Assembly: GCF_025847205.1 (NCBI RefSeq)
Contig: NZ_JAOYTH010000001.1
Span: 248,001 to 312,000, forward strand
Reading direction: 5' to 3'
From: Pararhizobium sp. YC-54
Lineage (GTDB): Bacteria > Pseudomonadota > Alphaproteobacteria > Rhizobiales > Rhizobiaceae
DNA: 64,000 bases
Under the pieces are notes generated by a model. The model was not told the origin of the DNA. It saw nothing but the letters and a program-made list of their open reading frames with translations, and searched no databases. This document shows, one piece after another, positions 16,917 to 29,554 of the stretch; the stretch's first letter is position 1, and the number at the start of each line of letters is the position of its first letter. Both the position numbers and the translations under genes were made by a program.

Positions 16917-17903
16917 TCAGTTTTTCCGATTGACGGCAATTTCGTTCAGCATGCGGTTCATCTCGTCTTCGAGCGTCGGTTCGGTGCGGCTAGCTTGCGC
17001 TGCGCCGAGCCGTGGCTCCTGCCGTGCGGCAGGAACAGGCGCGGTGGTGTTCGCCCGCGTGTCGCCATCGACGCGGACGTCGTCTGCCGTCAGCTTGCCG
17101 AGATCGCCGCTGATCTCGGCGTCGAGAATGCGTTCGAATTCAAGGGCGGAGGTGTCCTTCTGGCCAGGGATAGCCGGTATCTGCGCAGCCGTTGCGACCG
17201 GTGCGGCCTGAACAGGACGCTGCACCGCAACGGGCTGGTTGGCTGCAAGGACGCGCGATCGCGCGGCATCCAGAATATCTTCCGGCGATCTGGCTGTTTC
17301 AAGCGACACGGATGGCGTTGCCCCGGAGGCGCCGGGCTGCGGACGCGGCTGAGGCTGGACCGGGATCTGGCGTTCGGCAACTGCCTGGCGCGGGGCGGCC
17401 GCCGAGACAATGGTATCCGGCTGCGGCCTGACCTGTGCGGCTCGCGTCAGCGGCGGGGAGGCTTCGGAGCCTTCGCCATAGAGAACCTGTCCCATGGCGG
17501 AAACGGGTGCTGCCTTGGTTTCCGGCTGAGAGGCAATGCGGCGTTCGGCGGCCGGGCGCGCGACCACCGTTTCCGGCACGGCGGCTGCGACGGCAGCCTG
17601 TTGCACTGGCAGGCCTTGCGAGGCGATCCGGCTCTCGATAACCACGTCTGTCGGTCCGCCGATCATGATCAGGTGCTCGACATCGTCGCGGCGCACCAGC
17701 ACCAGCCGTCTGCGCGTATCGATCGCCGCTGCATCGAGCACGGCAAGCCGCGGCTGGCGGTTCTTGCCGCCGCGGATGAAGGGCGAGGACGGCCTGTTGC
17801 GCATGAACCGGAGCACGGCGACCAGGCAAAGCAGGCCCAGAGCGACAGCGCCCGCCGCAATGATGAAACGGGTACCGTTGTTGCCAACGATATCTTCGAT
17901 CAT
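16917..17903 (-). CDS. FliO-like single-pass membrane protein
   Basis: A 328-residue protein. One transmembrane helix at about 12-32 (FIIAAGAVALGLLCLVAVL) is followed by a short FliO-like beta domain (LVLVRRDDVEHLIMIGGPTDVVIE, about 66-90) and a long Ala/Pro/Gln-rich, probably disordered tail. Annotated in rhizobia as 'flagellar biosynthesis protein FliO-like', but it is not in a flagellar cluster and the real FliO is shorter; a flagellar role is therefore unproven. The C-terminus (TLEDEMNRMLNEIAVNRKN) looks like an amphipathic helix. It is divergent from cckA. Confidence 0.8.
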   Translation of the reverse strand: MIEDIVGNNGTRFIIAAGAVALGLLCLVAVLRFMRNRPSSPFIRGGKNRQPRLAVLDAAAIDTRRRLVLVRRDDVEHLIMIGGPTDVVIESRIASQGLPVQQAAVAAAVPETVVARPAAERRIASQPETKAAPVSAMGQVLYGEGSEASPPLTRAAQVRPQPDTIVSAAAPRQAVAERQIPVQPQPRPQPGASGATPSVSLETARSPEDILDAARSRVLAANQPVAVQRPVQAAPVATAAQIPAIPGQKDTSALEFERILDAEISGDLGKLTADDVRVDGDTRANTTAPVPAARQEPRLGAAQASRTEPTLEDEMNRMLNEIAVNRKN

Positions 17904-18263
17904 GTGCCGTACTCCTTCGTGAAATCGTGACGTATGCCTATTTGACGGCTTTTTTCAGGCTGATACAAGCCGTGATGGGGCCGTGCTGGTATTGTCCAGG
18001 TCTGATTGTCCTATCGCGAATGTAGGTCCGTTTCCACCATCGGCGAGGTCTGGCGGGACATTCCCTGTGAATTGACGTCAATGCCTTTCACAGAGATGCT
18101 TTGTGCTCTTCCCTGTGGCTGTTAAAGATGATTCTTGCTTGGTGTTTCGCGGTCCGCCGGCGCGGATTGCAGATTCGCCCCGGCTTGCGTTGAGCGGAGC
18201 ATAGAGACCGAACCTGCGCGTTCATTCCGGGCGCGCCTGGCACGGTTGAAAAACGAGGGCCTT
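17904..18263. other. 360-bp divergent intergenic region upstream of cckA
   Basis: Promoter region shared by the FliO-like gene and cckA. It contains a perfect 12-bp palindrome ATTGACGTCAAT (18071-18082), which could be a regulator site. The upstream extension of the cckA frame (18135-18263) is not protein-like. Confidence 0.5.
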
Positions 18264-20864
18264 ATGACGAAATTGCGGCAGGCAGGTGACTATCACATGC
18301 CGATTGTAGACCGTGGAACCCGGCCCGGAACGGTGCTGCGGATCATTCTGCTTGCCATTGTCCTGACCGGTTCGGCTGCCGCTTTCGTCGTCTTCAAGAA
18401 CCAGCTCGAGAACCAGATCGTGCTGGGCATTCTCGGCGTTTTGGCAATGGTCGGGATTTTCTTTCTGGTCTCCTCTGTCATCGGCTTCATCGAGGTCATG
18501 CCGCAATCCCGGCCGGACGAGCTGGCGCGCGCCTTCCTCGACGGTCACCAGGATGGCACGCTGGTGACCGACCGCAAGGGCCGGATCATCTACGCCAATG
18601 CTGCCTATGGCGCGCTCACCGGCGCCACCAAGGCGACCGAAATCCAGTCGCTCGAAACCATCCTGTCGCGCAATCGCGAGGCGACGGAGGCGATCTACCG
18701 GCTGACCAACGGCCTGCATGAGGGCAAGGCCGGGCATGAGGAATTCCGCCTGTTGAAGCCGCTGCGATCGAGCGGCGGCTCTGCCGGCTCCGGCGCACAC
18801 TGGTTTCGCCTGAAGGCGCGCGTCCTGCCGCTTGAGGACGGCGAGCGCAACCCGCTCTACATCTGGCAGATTTCCGACATCACCTCCGAGCGCGACGAAC
18901 AGGAGCGTTTCTTCAAGGAATTGCAAAACGCGATCGATTATCTCGATCACGCCCCGGCCGGCTTCTTCTCGGCCGGCAAGAAGGGCGAAATCTTCTACAT
19001 CAACGCGACGCTTGCCGACTGGCTGGGTCTGGACCTGACCAAGTTCCAGCCCGGGTCGATGACGATCGCCGATCTCGTCGCAGGCGAGGGGCTGGCGCTG
19101 GTCCAGTCGGTGCAGGCCGAACCCGGACTGAAAAAGACCAAGACGCTCGATCTCGACCTGCGCAAGGCCAATGGCCAGAGCTTTGCCGTGCGCCTGGTGC
19201 ACCGCGTCTCATCCACCCGCGATGGTGCGCCTGGCGAAAGCCGGACGATCGTGCTTGCCCGCTCCAACGATGATGAAAGCGACCAGTCGGCCTCGATTGC
19301 CGCCATGCGCTTCACCCGCTTCTTCAACAATACGCCGATGGCGATTGCCTCCGTCGATGGCGCCGGCCGGATTCTGAGAACCAACGCCCCGTTCCTGAAA
19401 TTGTTTTCCGCTGTGGTCTCGCAGGACGATATGGAGCACGGCGCCCTGCTGGAGGCCGTCGTTCACGAAACCGACCGGACGCGGCTGCGCGATGCGCTGG
19501 ATGCCGCCAGGGACCGGCAAGGCGACATCGCACCGATCGATTCGCTTCACCCGACCGACGAAGCGCGGCATTTCCGCTTCTATGTGAACGCCGTCATCGA
19601 CCAGAGCGACCAGGCGCCGGAAGAGGCGGCGATTGTCTATGCGGTCGAGATTACCGAGCAGAAGGCGCTCGAAACCCAGATGGCGCAGACGCAGAAGATG
19701 AATGCCGTGGGAACGCTTGCGGGCGGCATCGCGCATGACTTCAACAACGTGCTGACGGCGATCCTCCTCTCCTCCGACCATTTGCTTTTGTCCGCCCGGC
19801 CATCGGATGCGAGTTTCGCCGATCTGATGGAGATCAAGCGCAACGCCAATCGCGCGGCAGTGCTCGTGCGCCAGCTTCTCGCTTTCTCGCGCAAGCAGAC
19901 GATGCGTCCGACCGTGCTGTCGATGACCGATGTCGTCGGCGACCTGCGGATGCTGGTCGATCGCATGACCGGAACCAATGTCAAGCTCGAGGTCGACTAT
20001 GGCCGCGATCTCTGGCCGGTGCGCACCGATCTCGGCCAGTTCGAACAGGTCGTGCTCAATCTCGCCGTCAACGCTCGCGACGCCATGCCGGACGGCGGCG
20101 TCATCACGCTGCGCACGCGCAATCTGCCGTCCGCCGAAGTGGCGGCGCTGAACCGTCGCGAACTCCCCGAAGACGATTATGTGATGGTCGAGGTCTCCGA
20201 CCAGGGGACCGGCATTCCGCCCGAAATCCTCGACAAGATTTTCGAGCCCTTCTTCACCACCAAGGAAGTCGGCAAGGGCACCGGGCTCGGACTGTCGATG
20301 GTCTACGGCATTATCAAGCAGTCCGGCGGCTATATCTATCCCGAATCCGAAGTCGGCAAGGGAACGACATTCCGCATCCTTCTGCCGCGTTATATCGAGG
20401 AAGCGCCATTGCCGGGCGAGGCCGGCGAGGTGCAGGCTGCGGCAGCACTCGCCGCAAAAGCGCCAGCCAAGGAGGAGCCAACGGACCTGACCGGAAACTC
20501 GGCCGTGGTTCTGCTGGTGGAAGACGAAGAGGCCGTGCGCCGGGGCGGCAAGCGGATGCTCGAAACCCGCGGCTACACGGTGTACGAAGCCGGTTCCGGC
20601 GTCGAGGCACTCGACGTCATGGAAGAGCTGAACGGCGCCGTCGATATCGTCGTTTCCGACGTTGTCATGCCGGAAATGGATGGGCCGACCCTGCTCAGGG
20701 AAATTCGCAAGACCTATCCGGATCTGAAGTTCATCTTCGTCTCCGGCTATGCCGAGGATGCTTTTGCAAGAAACCTGCCGGCCGACGCCAAATTCGGCTT
20801 CCTGCCCAAGCCCTTCTCGTTGAAGCAGCTGGCTGTTGCCGTCAGGGAAATGCTCGACAGCTGA
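18264..20864 (+). CDS. cckA: Cell-cycle hybrid histidine kinase CckA
   Basis: An 866-residue hybrid kinase at the head of the CckA-ChpT-CtrA phosphorelay. Two transmembrane helices (about 27-47 and 54-74) are followed by PAS domains (around 90-220, 225-360 and 375-490), then the HisKA domain with the phosphoacceptor H-box [15 protein letters not shown], the ATPase N-box [11 protein letters not shown] and G-box [20 protein letters not shown], and a C-terminal receiver ([14 protein letters not shown]; phospho-Asp in [24 protein letters not shown]). The domain order and length fit CckA. I use the ATG at 18264 after ACGAGGGC; the open frame upstream lacks a start signal. Confidence 0.95.
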   Translation: MTKLRQAGDYHMPIVDRGTRPGTVLRIILLAIVLTGSAAAFVVFKNQLENQIVLGILGVLAMVGIFFLVSSVIGFIEVMPQSRPDELARAFLDGHQDGTLVTDRKGRIIYANAAYGALTGATKATEIQSLETILSRNREATEAIYRLTNGLHEGKAGHEEFRLLKPLRSSGGSAGSGAHWFRLKARVLPLEDGERNPLYIWQISDITSERDEQERFFKELQNAIDYLDHAPAGFFSAGKKGEIFYINATLADWLGLDLTKFQPGSMTIADLVAGEGLALVQSVQAEPGLKKTKTLDLDLRKANGQSFAVRLVHRVSSTRDGAPGESRTIVLARSNDDESDQSASIAAMRFTRFFNNTPMAIASVDGAGRILRTNAPFLKLFSAVVSQDDMEHGALLEAVVHETDRTRLRDALDAARDRQGDIAPIDSLHPTDEARHFRFYVNAVIDQSDQAPEEAAIVYAVEITEQKALETQMAQTQKMNAVGTLAGGIAHDFNNVLTAILLSSDHLLLSARPSDASFADLMEIKRNANRAAVLVRQLLAFSRKQTMRPTVLSMTDVVGDLRMLVDRMTGTNVKLEVDYGRDLWPVRTDLGQFEQVVLNLAVNARDAMPDGGVITLRTRNLPSAEVAALNRRELPEDDYVMVEVSDQGTGIPPEILDKIFEPFFTTKEVGKGTGLGLSMVYGIIKQSGGYIYPESEVGKGTTFRILLPRYIEEAPLPGEAGEVQAAAALAAKAPAKEEPTDLTGNSAVVLLVEDEEAVRRGGKRMLETRGYTVYEAGSGVEALDVMEELNGAVDIVVSDVVMPEMDGPTLLREIRKTYPDLKFIFVSGYAEDAFARNLPADAKFGFLPKPFSLKQLAVAVREMLDS

Positions 20865-21099
20865 TCAGAACCGGCGAATATCGATACGATGCCGCCGCGC
20901 AGCTCCCGGCATGTCAAGCGCGCCGACCAAACGGTCGAGAGTTGCGGGGCTACAGCGCGCAGATATTTTCCGCCGGACTTCGATCGTCGCAAAAAGGCCT
21001 GTTTCGCGATTGCACTGTAGAGGCAATGCGCTGCGCTGATGGCTGGATCTGCCTGCCTTCCAGCCCCAGCGTTCCGTTTCCTGATGTGCGAGAGCTCGA

Positions 21100-22173
21100 A
21101 TGATGTCCAAGCTAAGGGTTGCAGTTCTTTTCGGTGGGCGCTCTGCCGAACATGATGTCTCGGTTTTGTCGGCGCGCAATGTGTTCAAGGCGCTTGACGC
21201 TGAAAAATACGATGTCGTGGCCATTCTGATTGACCGCGACGGAAAATGGTTCCTCCAGGACCTCGTCGATGGAAGCCTGCCGGACCGGCTGCCAGCCGTG
21301 GATACACAAGTCTGCCTGTTGCCAGGCGGCCGCGGCCGCGTTTTCAGTGTCCCGGAAGACGGGCGGGCGCGCGAACTGCCGCCGATCGATATCCTGTTTC
21401 CGGTTCTGCATGGGCCGCATGGCGAGGACGGCTCGGTGCAGGGGCTTGCCGAGGTGGCGATGGTGCCGTTTGCCGGATGCGGCATTCTGGGCTCGGCCAC
21501 CGCGATCGACAAGGATGTGGCAAAGCGCCTGCTGAACGAAGCCGGATTGCCGGTGGCGCGCGCATTGACCTTTCATCAGGGCGACGCTCCCGCCTTCGAT
21601 GACGTGGCCGCGGCACTCGGCCTGCCGGTTTTCGTCAAGCCTGCCCGGCAGGGTTCATCGGTTGGCGTCAGCAAGGCTCGAACGGCAGACGACTTCCGGG
21701 CTGCACTCGCCGAAGGCTTCCGCCACGATCAGAAACTTCTCGTCGAGGAGTTCGTCGAGGGGCGGGAGATCGAATGCAGCATCCTTGAACACGCCGGCGG
21801 CACGCTTGTCGCCTCTCTTCCAGGAGAGATCATTCCCGCCGGTGGCCACGGTTTCTATAGCTATGATGCCAAATATATCGACCCGGACGGCGCCATTCTC
21901 AGCATTCCGGCGCAGCTTCCCGATGACACCACGCAAAAGCTCAGATCGATGGCGCAAAGCGCTTTCAGGGCGCTCGGATGCGACGGCATGGCCCGTGTCG
22001 ATTTCTTCGTGCGGCCCGACATGAGCGCCGTCGTCAACGAGGTCAACACGATCCCCGGATTTACCGATATCAGCATGTATGCCAAGGCTTTGGCGGCAAG
22101 CGGCATTGCCTATGCCGATATCATCGACCGGCTGATCGAGCATGGGCTTGCGCGCGCGGAACGGCAGAACTGA
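21100..22173 (+). CDS. ddl: D-alanine--D-alanine ligase
   Basis: A 357-residue ATP-grasp ligase that makes D-Ala-D-Ala for peptidoglycan precursors. Visible blocks: VAVLFGGRSAEHDVSVLSA, PVLHGPHGEDGSVQGLAEV, VKPARQGSSVGVSKA, VEEFVEGREIECSIL and the C-terminal FFVRPDMSAVVNEVNTIPGFT. It stands outside any mur cluster, so it is probably a second, DdlA-type copy. Two adjacent ATGs (21100, 21103) can start it. Confidence 0.94.
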   Translation: MMSKLRVAVLFGGRSAEHDVSVLSARNVFKALDAEKYDVVAILIDRDGKWFLQDLVDGSLPDRLPAVDTQVCLLPGGRGRVFSVPEDGRARELPPIDILFPVLHGPHGEDGSVQGLAEVAMVPFAGCGILGSATAIDKDVAKRLLNEAGLPVARALTFHQGDAPAFDDVAAALGLPVFVKPARQGSSVGVSKARTADDFRAALAEGFRHDQKLLVEEFVEGREIECSILEHAGGTLVASLPGEIIPAGGHGFYSYDAKYIDPDGAILSIPAQLPDDTTQKLRSMAQSAFRALGCDGMARVDFFVRPDMSAVVNEVNTIPGFTDISMYAKALAASGIAYADIIDRLIEHGLARAERQN

Positions 22174-22228
22174 CAGCGTTACGGGGGCCGGCTACCAGCC
22201 CCCGCCTTTGCCTACGGCTTTGTTGGCC

Positions 22229-23152
22229 TCAGATCAGTGCGACGGCAATTTCGGCCGCGAGCCGGGCATTGTTCTCGACCAGCGCGATATTGGTCTCGAG
22301 GCTGCGGCCGTCCGTCAGGCGGAAAATGTTGTCGAGCAGATAGGGCGTGACCTTCTTGCCGGAAATCTCGTCGCGTTCGGCATTGTCTAGCGCCCGGGTG
22401 ATGTAGATTTCCATCTCGTCGCGCGGGATCTCGTTTTCTTCAGGCACCGGATTGGCGATCAGCATGCCGCCATCGACGCCGAGCAGGTCGCGCATCTTCT
22501 GGAAATTGGCGATTGCTGCTGGGCTGTTGAGCATCAGCGGGCTCTTCAGGCCGCTATCGCGTGACCAGAAAGCCGGGAAGATTTCGCTGTCATAGGTGAC
22601 GACCGGAACGCCGCGCGTTTCCAGAACTTCAAGCGTCTTTGGAATGTCGAGGATGGCTTTTGCGCCGGCGCAGACGACGATGACACCGGTGCGCGCCAGT
22701 TCGTCGAGATCGGCGGAGATGTCGAAGCTCTCCTCGGCCTTGCGATGCACGCCACCAATGCCGCCTGTGGCAAACACGCGGATGCCGGCCCGGGCCGCCG
22801 CGATCATGGTTGCGGCAACGGTGGTCGCACCCGTGCGGCGCTCGGCAATGGCAAAGGCGAGGTCGGCGCGCGACAGTTTCATGGCGCCTTCCGTCTGTGC
22901 CAGCGCTTCCAGCTGGGCGTCTTCCAGGCCGATATGCAAGGTCCCGTCGATGACGGCGATGGTTGCCGGAACGGCGCCTTCCTCGCGGATGATCGCCTCG
23001 ACGCTGCGGGCCATGTTGAGATTGCCGGGGAAGGGCATGCCATGGGTGATGATGGTCGATTCCAATGCAACGATCGCCGCGCCGCGAGCCTTGGCGGCCG
23101 CGACTTCGCTGGAATATTCCATCGGCAGAAGAGGGGAGAATGGCTTGGTCAT
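22229..23152 (-). CDS. psuG: Pseudouridine-5'-phosphate glycosidase
   Basis: A 307-residue cytoplasmic enzyme that cleaves pseudouridine 5'-phosphate to uracil and ribose 5-phosphate. The family blocks are clear: VALESTIITHGMPFPGN near the N-terminus, GATTVAATMIAAARAGI, FATGGIGGVHR and VVCAGAKAILDIPKTLEVLETRGVPVV. It is downstream of the kinase gene psuK; RIME copy B lies in the 136-bp gap. AAAAAGGATCC precedes the ATG at 23152. Confidence 0.95.
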   Translation of the reverse strand: MTKPFSPLLPMEYSSEVAAAKARGAAIVALESTIITHGMPFPGNLNMARSVEAIIREEGAVPATIAVIDGTLHIGLEDAQLEALAQTEGAMKLSRADLAFAIAERRTGATTVAATMIAAARAGIRVFATGGIGGVHRKAEESFDISADLDELARTGVIVVCAGAKAILDIPKTLEVLETRGVPVVTYDSEIFPAFWSRDSGLKSPLMLNSPAAIANFQKMRDLLGVDGGMLIANPVPEENEIPRDEMEIYITRALDNAERDEISGKKVTPYLLDNIFRLTDGRSLETNIALVENNARLAAEIAVALI

Positions 23153-23176
23153 CGCGGATCCTTTTTGGCAAGTTTT

Positions 23177-23279
23177 ACTGCATAATTCCCTGAACCGGTA
23201 TCGATTTCAGGAAAAATTATGCTGCAAATTTAAAGCGTTACAGCGACCCTTGCGCGTCATGAATGACACGCGGCGCTGT
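23177..23279 (+). repeat. RIME-like intergenic mosaic repeat, copy B (inside the psuK-psuG operon)
   Basis: Same order and linker as the copy at 15271. Palindrome 1: CTGCATAATTCCCTGAA (23178-23194) and an imperfect complement (about 23206-23225). Palindrome 2: ACAGCG (23240-23245)/CGCTGT (23274-23279) around GCGTCAT...ATGAC. It falls between the two genes of the psuK-psuG operon. Confidence 0.85.
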
Positions 23280-23288
23280 AAGGCGCGT

Positions 23289-24236
23289 TCATGACAGGAT
23301 TTCGGCCGGCGGCACAAGCCGAATTGCTTCCTTAAGCATCGTCCGCGACATTTTTTCCGATACGGCCAGCGGCGAACGCACGGTGATGCCGGCAGCGGCG
23401 ACACCGGAGCGAAGGCAGATGTCGAGCGGTTCGCCCTCGATAAATGCCGACAGGAAACCGGCGGCGAGCGCATCGCCGGCGCCCGTGACGTCGGCAAGCG
23501 TATCGAGTTGTGGCGGCGTCACCGCAACCGTCCGTCCATCTCGAAATGCAATCGCCGGCCTGCCGCCACGGGTGATGACGCCGCCGGACAAGCCGGCTGC
23601 CTGCAGCAGGATGGGCCATTCCGCCGCCTCTGCGCTGTCGCGGCCGGTCAGCGCCCGTGCTTCTGCCTCGTTCATGAAGAGAAAGGTCAGTCCAGGCAGG
23701 CATTTGACCAGACGCACGACCTTTGCCGGCGAAATCGCGATGGCGGCGATCGGCTTTGATTCCTCCGCCGCGCGAGCGACCAGACCGGTCAGCGTCTCCT
23801 CGGGCAGGTTGGCATCGGTGACGATCAGGTCGCTCGCAGAAACGATCTCGCGCATTGCCCTTTGTTGCAATCGCCTTGGAGAAAACAGCTGGTAGAGCTC
23901 CATGTCGGCGAGCGCGATCACCAGATTGCCGTCGTTTTCAAGAATGGCCGTGTAGCTCGGCGTCTTGCGGTCGAGGAAGATGAAGGGACAATCGATAACG
24001 CCGGCCTCGCTTGCCGCCTGGGCGACCGTTTGGCCGGCGGCATCGCCGCCGCGCGGGCTGATCATGCGAACGTCAAGTCCAAGCCGCGCCAGATTGCGGG
24101 CCGCGTTGAAGCCGCCGCCGCCGGCCTCTTCAAACCAGCTGCCGGGATTGCTCGATCCCGGCACGGTGGCGCCGAAGATGCGGGCCCGGCGGTCGATATG
24201 GGCGCCGCCAAAGATGGAAACTTGTCTGCGTGTCAT
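23289..24236 (-). CDS. psuK: PfkB-family sugar kinase, probable pseudouridine kinase
   Basis: A 315-residue ribokinase-fold kinase. PfkB signatures are present: FGGAHIDRRARI at the N-terminus, EEAGGGGFNAARNLARLG and the C-terminal DTLADVTGAGDALAAGFL with the catalytic Asp. Pairing with psuG identifies it as the pseudouridine kinase that makes the PsuG substrate. No nucleoside transporter is next to it. AGGAAAACGC precedes the ATG at 24236. Confidence 0.9.
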   Translation of the reverse strand: MTRRQVSIFGGAHIDRRARIFGATVPGSSNPGSWFEEAGGGGFNAARNLARLGLDVRMISPRGGDAAGQTVAQAASEAGVIDCPFIFLDRKTPSYTAILENDGNLVIALADMELYQLFSPRRLQQRAMREIVSASDLIVTDANLPEETLTGLVARAAEESKPIAAIAISPAKVVRLVKCLPGLTFLFMNEAEARALTGRDSAEAAEWPILLQAAGLSGGVITRGGRPAIAFRDGRTVAVTPPQLDTLADVTGAGDALAAGFLSAFIEGEPLDICLRSGVAAAGITVRSPLAVSEKMSRTMLKEAIRLVPPAEILS

Positions 24237-24398
24237 GCGTTTTCCTGTGTGCCGATCCCGGGCGATTCGCTGCGCTGCGATGAATATTCGCTTTTTGTTT
24301 CAGTCAGTTCCATTGGATGTGAAAGATGCGGAACAGGAAAGGAACACGCATTGTTTTACCCTGTGAATTCAACTTCATAGATAGCTCTTGCGGAATGA

Positions 24399-24413
24399 GA
24401 ACAAAAAGTGTAC
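24399..24413 (+). promoter_or_regulatory. Candidate LexA (SOS) box of recA
   Basis: GAAC-N7-GTAC (24399-24402 and 24410-24413), 60 bp before the recA ATG. Alphaproteobacterial LexA recognises direct GAAC/GTTC repeats with a 7-nt spacer, not the E. coli palindrome; this site differs from GAAC-N7-GAAC by one base. Confidence 0.6.
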
Positions 24414-24472
24414 ATAGCTTTCATCGGCGGCTTCATTGCCTCAGCGGCTTCCATAACCTAAAGGTGGATCAC

Positions 24473-25564
24473 ATGGCACAAAACTCTTTGCGGCTTGTAG
24501 AGGACAAATCGGTGGATAAAAGCAAGGCACTTGAAGCGGCACTCTCCCAGATCGAACGTTCGTTCGGCAAGGGATCGATTATGAAGCTCGGTGGAAAAGA
24601 CAGCATTGTCGAAATTGAAACCGTTTCGACGGGCTCTTTGAGCCTGGATATTGCGCTTGGCATCGGCGGGCTGCCCAAGGGGCGCGTCATCGAAATCTAT
24701 GGGCCGGAAAGCTCGGGCAAGACGACACTGGCGCTGCAGACCATTGCCGAAGCCCAGAAGAAGGGCGGCATTTGCGCCTTTGTCGATGCGGAACACGCGC
24801 TCGATCCGGTCTATGCCCGCAAGCTCGGCGTCGATCTCGAAAACCTTTTGATCTCGCAGCCGGATACCGGCGAACAGGCTCTGGAAATCACCGATACGCT
24901 GGTGCGCTCCGGCGCCATCGACGTTCTCGTCATCGATTCGGTCGCAGCGCTGGTGCCGCGCGCGGAAATCGAAGGCGAAATGGGCGACAGCCTTCCGGGT
25001 CTTCAGGCCCGTCTGATGAGTCAGGCGCTGCGCAAGCTGACCGCTTCGATCTCCAAGTCGAACTGCATGGTCATCTTCATCAACCAGATCCGTATGAAGA
25101 TCGGCGTCATGTTCGGTTCGCCGGAAACGACGACAGGCGGCAACGCCCTGAAATTCTATGCCTCCGTTCGCCTCGACATCCGCCGCATCGGCGCGGTCAA
25201 GGAGCGCGAAGAGGTGATCGGCAACCAGACACGCGTCAAGGTCGTCAAGAACAAGATGGCGCCGCCCTTCAAGCAGGTCGAATTCGACATCATGTATGGC
25301 GAAGGCGTGTCCAAGACCGGCGAGCTCGTCGATCTCGGCGTCAAGGCCGGCATCGTCGAGAAATCGGGTGCCTGGTTCTCCTATAACAGCCAGCGTCTCG
25401 GCCAGGGCCGCGAGAATGCCAAGTCGTTCCTGCGCGACAATCCCGATACGGCCAAGGAAATCGAACTGTCGCTGCGCCAGAATGCCGGCCTGATCGCCGA
25501 GAAATTCCTCGAAAACGGCGGTCCGGAAGCCGGAGACGACGATGACGATGCCGCTCTGGCATAG
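24473..25564 (+). CDS. recA: Recombinase RecA
   Basis: A 363-residue DNA strand-exchange ATPase and LexA co-protease. Walker [30 protein letters not shown] (loop L2) and the Walker [11 protein letters not shown] are present. The C-terminus is acidic ([10 protein letters not shown]). The ATG at 24473 follows AAGGTGG (24461-24467); the upstream frame runs through the promoter. A strong terminator follows and alaS lies 222 bp downstream. Confidence 0.98.
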   Translation: MAQNSLRLVEDKSVDKSKALEAALSQIERSFGKGSIMKLGGKDSIVEIETVSTGSLSLDIALGIGGLPKGRVIEIYGPESSGKTTLALQTIAEAQKKGGICAFVDAEHALDPVYARKLGVDLENLLISQPDTGEQALEITDTLVRSGAIDVLVIDSVAALVPRAEIEGEMGDSLPGLQARLMSQALRKLTASISKSNCMVIFINQIRMKIGVMFGSPETTTGGNALKFYASVRLDIRRIGAVKEREEVIGNQTRVKVVKNKMAPPFKQVEFDIMYGEGVSKTGELVDLGVKAGIVEKSGAWFSYNSQRLGQGRENAKSFLRDNPDTAKEIELSLRQNAGLIAEKFLENGGPEAGDDDDDAALA

Positions 25565-25590
25565 GAACCTCTGATTTTTCGCAGGTTTTG

Positions 25591-25625
25591 CCGGCCGCTC
25601 CCTCCAGGGCGGCCGGTTTTCTTTT
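25591..25625 (+). terminator. Intrinsic terminator after recA
   Basis: CCGGCCGC (25591-25598) and GCGGCCGG (25609-25616) form a GC-rich 8-bp stem with a 10-nt loop, followed by TTTTCTTTT, 27 bp after the recA stop. Confidence 0.88.
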
Positions 25626-25786
25626 GCAGTCTGGACAGGGATTGGCCCGGACGATAAAAGCCTGTGTTCCAATGGGGCGGAGAGGATCGGCGGATGTCCG
25701 GTGATCCGCGATTTTCAAAAGTTTTCCGGTTCGCGGTTCGGCCAGGCAGGCTGCGGACGGTCCGATGCAAGAGGTAAGGGCGCAAT

Positions 25787-28450
<2,664 letters not shown>

Positions 28451-28478
28451 TCCGGGCTCTTACCATTGCAGATGTTTG

Positions 28479-28510
28479 AAAACCGGGCTGAAAGGTCCGG
28501 TTTTTCTTTG
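28479..28510 (+). terminator. Intrinsic terminator after alaS
   Basis: AAAACCGG (28479-28486) pairs with CCGGTTTT (28497-28504) over a 10-nt loop, then TTTCTTT, 29 bp beyond the alaS stop. Confidence 0.85.
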
Positions 28511-28613
28511 GCCAGTTCTCCTTTCCCGTGCTCAAATCGAGCGGTCAAGTCAGCAGGATTTGTCAAATCCGGATGTGGTTCTGTCTGGTTGTTCGGCTTG
28601 TATGAGGATCGGC

Positions 28614-29465
28614 ATGAGGGAAGACAGCATCTGGACGGTTTACGAGCAGCGTCTGCGGCGCGTATCGGCCTATATTCACGATCACCTGGACGAGGAGCTC
28701 GATCTCGATCGACTCTCCGATATTGCCTGCCTTTCGCCGCATCACTGGCACCGGGTCTACCGGGCCGTGCACGGCGAGACGCTGGCGGCGACCGTCAAGC
28801 GGCTCAGGCTGCACCGGGCGGCGGGTGATCTGGTGCGCACAGACTTTTCTGTCGGGGAAATCGCAAGACGGACCGGCTACCCCAATCTCCAATCCTTCAA
28901 CAGGATTTTCAAATCGGTGTTCGGCATGCCGCCGGCCCGATACCGGAGAGAAGGGAGCCACACGGTCTTTCTATCTGCAAACGGCAAAGGATTTGACGAA
29001 ATGTACAATGTCACGATGAAAACGGTTGCCCCGCGTGCGCTGGTCGGGGTCAGCCATACCGGCTCCTATATGGACATCGGCCGCGCCTTTGAAACCCTGG
29101 GAGGCACGCTGCAGGCGCGCCAGCTCTACAGACCCGAGATGAAGATGATCGGCGTCTATCTCGACGATCCGGACCTGGTGGCGGAAGACAAGCTTCGGTC
29201 TTTCGCCTGTGTGACGGAGGGCGAGACTGTGCCTGCGGAAGCGCCGCTGGTGCACAAACATCTCGACGGCGGCGAGTATGCGGTTCTGCGGCACAAGGGG
29301 CCTTATGCCGATATGCACAAGGCCTATCAATGGCTCTATGGCGAATGGCTGCCGAAATCGGGCCGGGAAGTCCGCGATACGGTGATGTTCGAGGAATACG
29401 TCAACAACCCGCGCGACGCAGCACCTTTGGAACTGCTTACCGACATCTACCTGCCGCTGAAATAG
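28614..29465 (+). CDS. AraC-family regulator with GyrI-like effector domain
   Basis: A 283-residue regulator. The AraC/XylS DNA-binding domain is at the N-terminus (about 1-110: two helix-turn-helices, with LDRLSDIACLSPHHWHRVYRA and VGEIARRTGYPNLQSFNRIFK). The C-terminal half (about 125-283) is a GyrI-like ligand-binding domain (VAPRALVGVSHTGSYMDIGRAFE; LPLK end). This Rob/SoxS-like order is used in multidrug-responsive regulators; ligand unknown. The ATG at 28614 has GAGGATC just upstream; an ATG four codons earlier at 28602 is an alternative. Confidence 0.9.
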   Translation: MREDSIWTVYEQRLRRVSAYIHDHLDEELDLDRLSDIACLSPHHWHRVYRAVHGETLAATVKRLRLHRAAGDLVRTDFSVGEIARRTGYPNLQSFNRIFKSVFGMPPARYRREGSHTVFLSANGKGFDEMYNVTMKTVAPRALVGVSHTGSYMDIGRAFETLGGTLQARQLYRPEMKMIGVYLDDPDLVAEDKLRSFACVTEGETVPAEAPLVHKHLDGGEYAVLRHKGPYADMHKAYQWLYGEWLPKSGREVRDTVMFEEYVNNPRDAAPLELLTDIYLPLK

Positions 29466-29476
29466 TGGATACGAAG

Positions 29477-29510
29477 CACCCGGCAAACCTGACCAGCCGG
29501 GTGTTTCCTT
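29477..29510 (+). terminator. Intrinsic terminator after the AraC-family gene
   Basis: CACCCGGC (29477-29484) and GCCGGGTG (29496-29503) form an 8-bp stem with an 11-nt loop, followed by TTTCCTT. Confidence 0.78.
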
Positions 29511-29554
29511 AATATATAAGCCGGCTAAATATGTGCCGCCCCACTGGCCGCTCC

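Noticed and set aside
23207..23497. Short open frame on the minus strand running across RIME copy B into psuK
   Set aside because: It is in a different phase from psuK and is made of repeat sequence.
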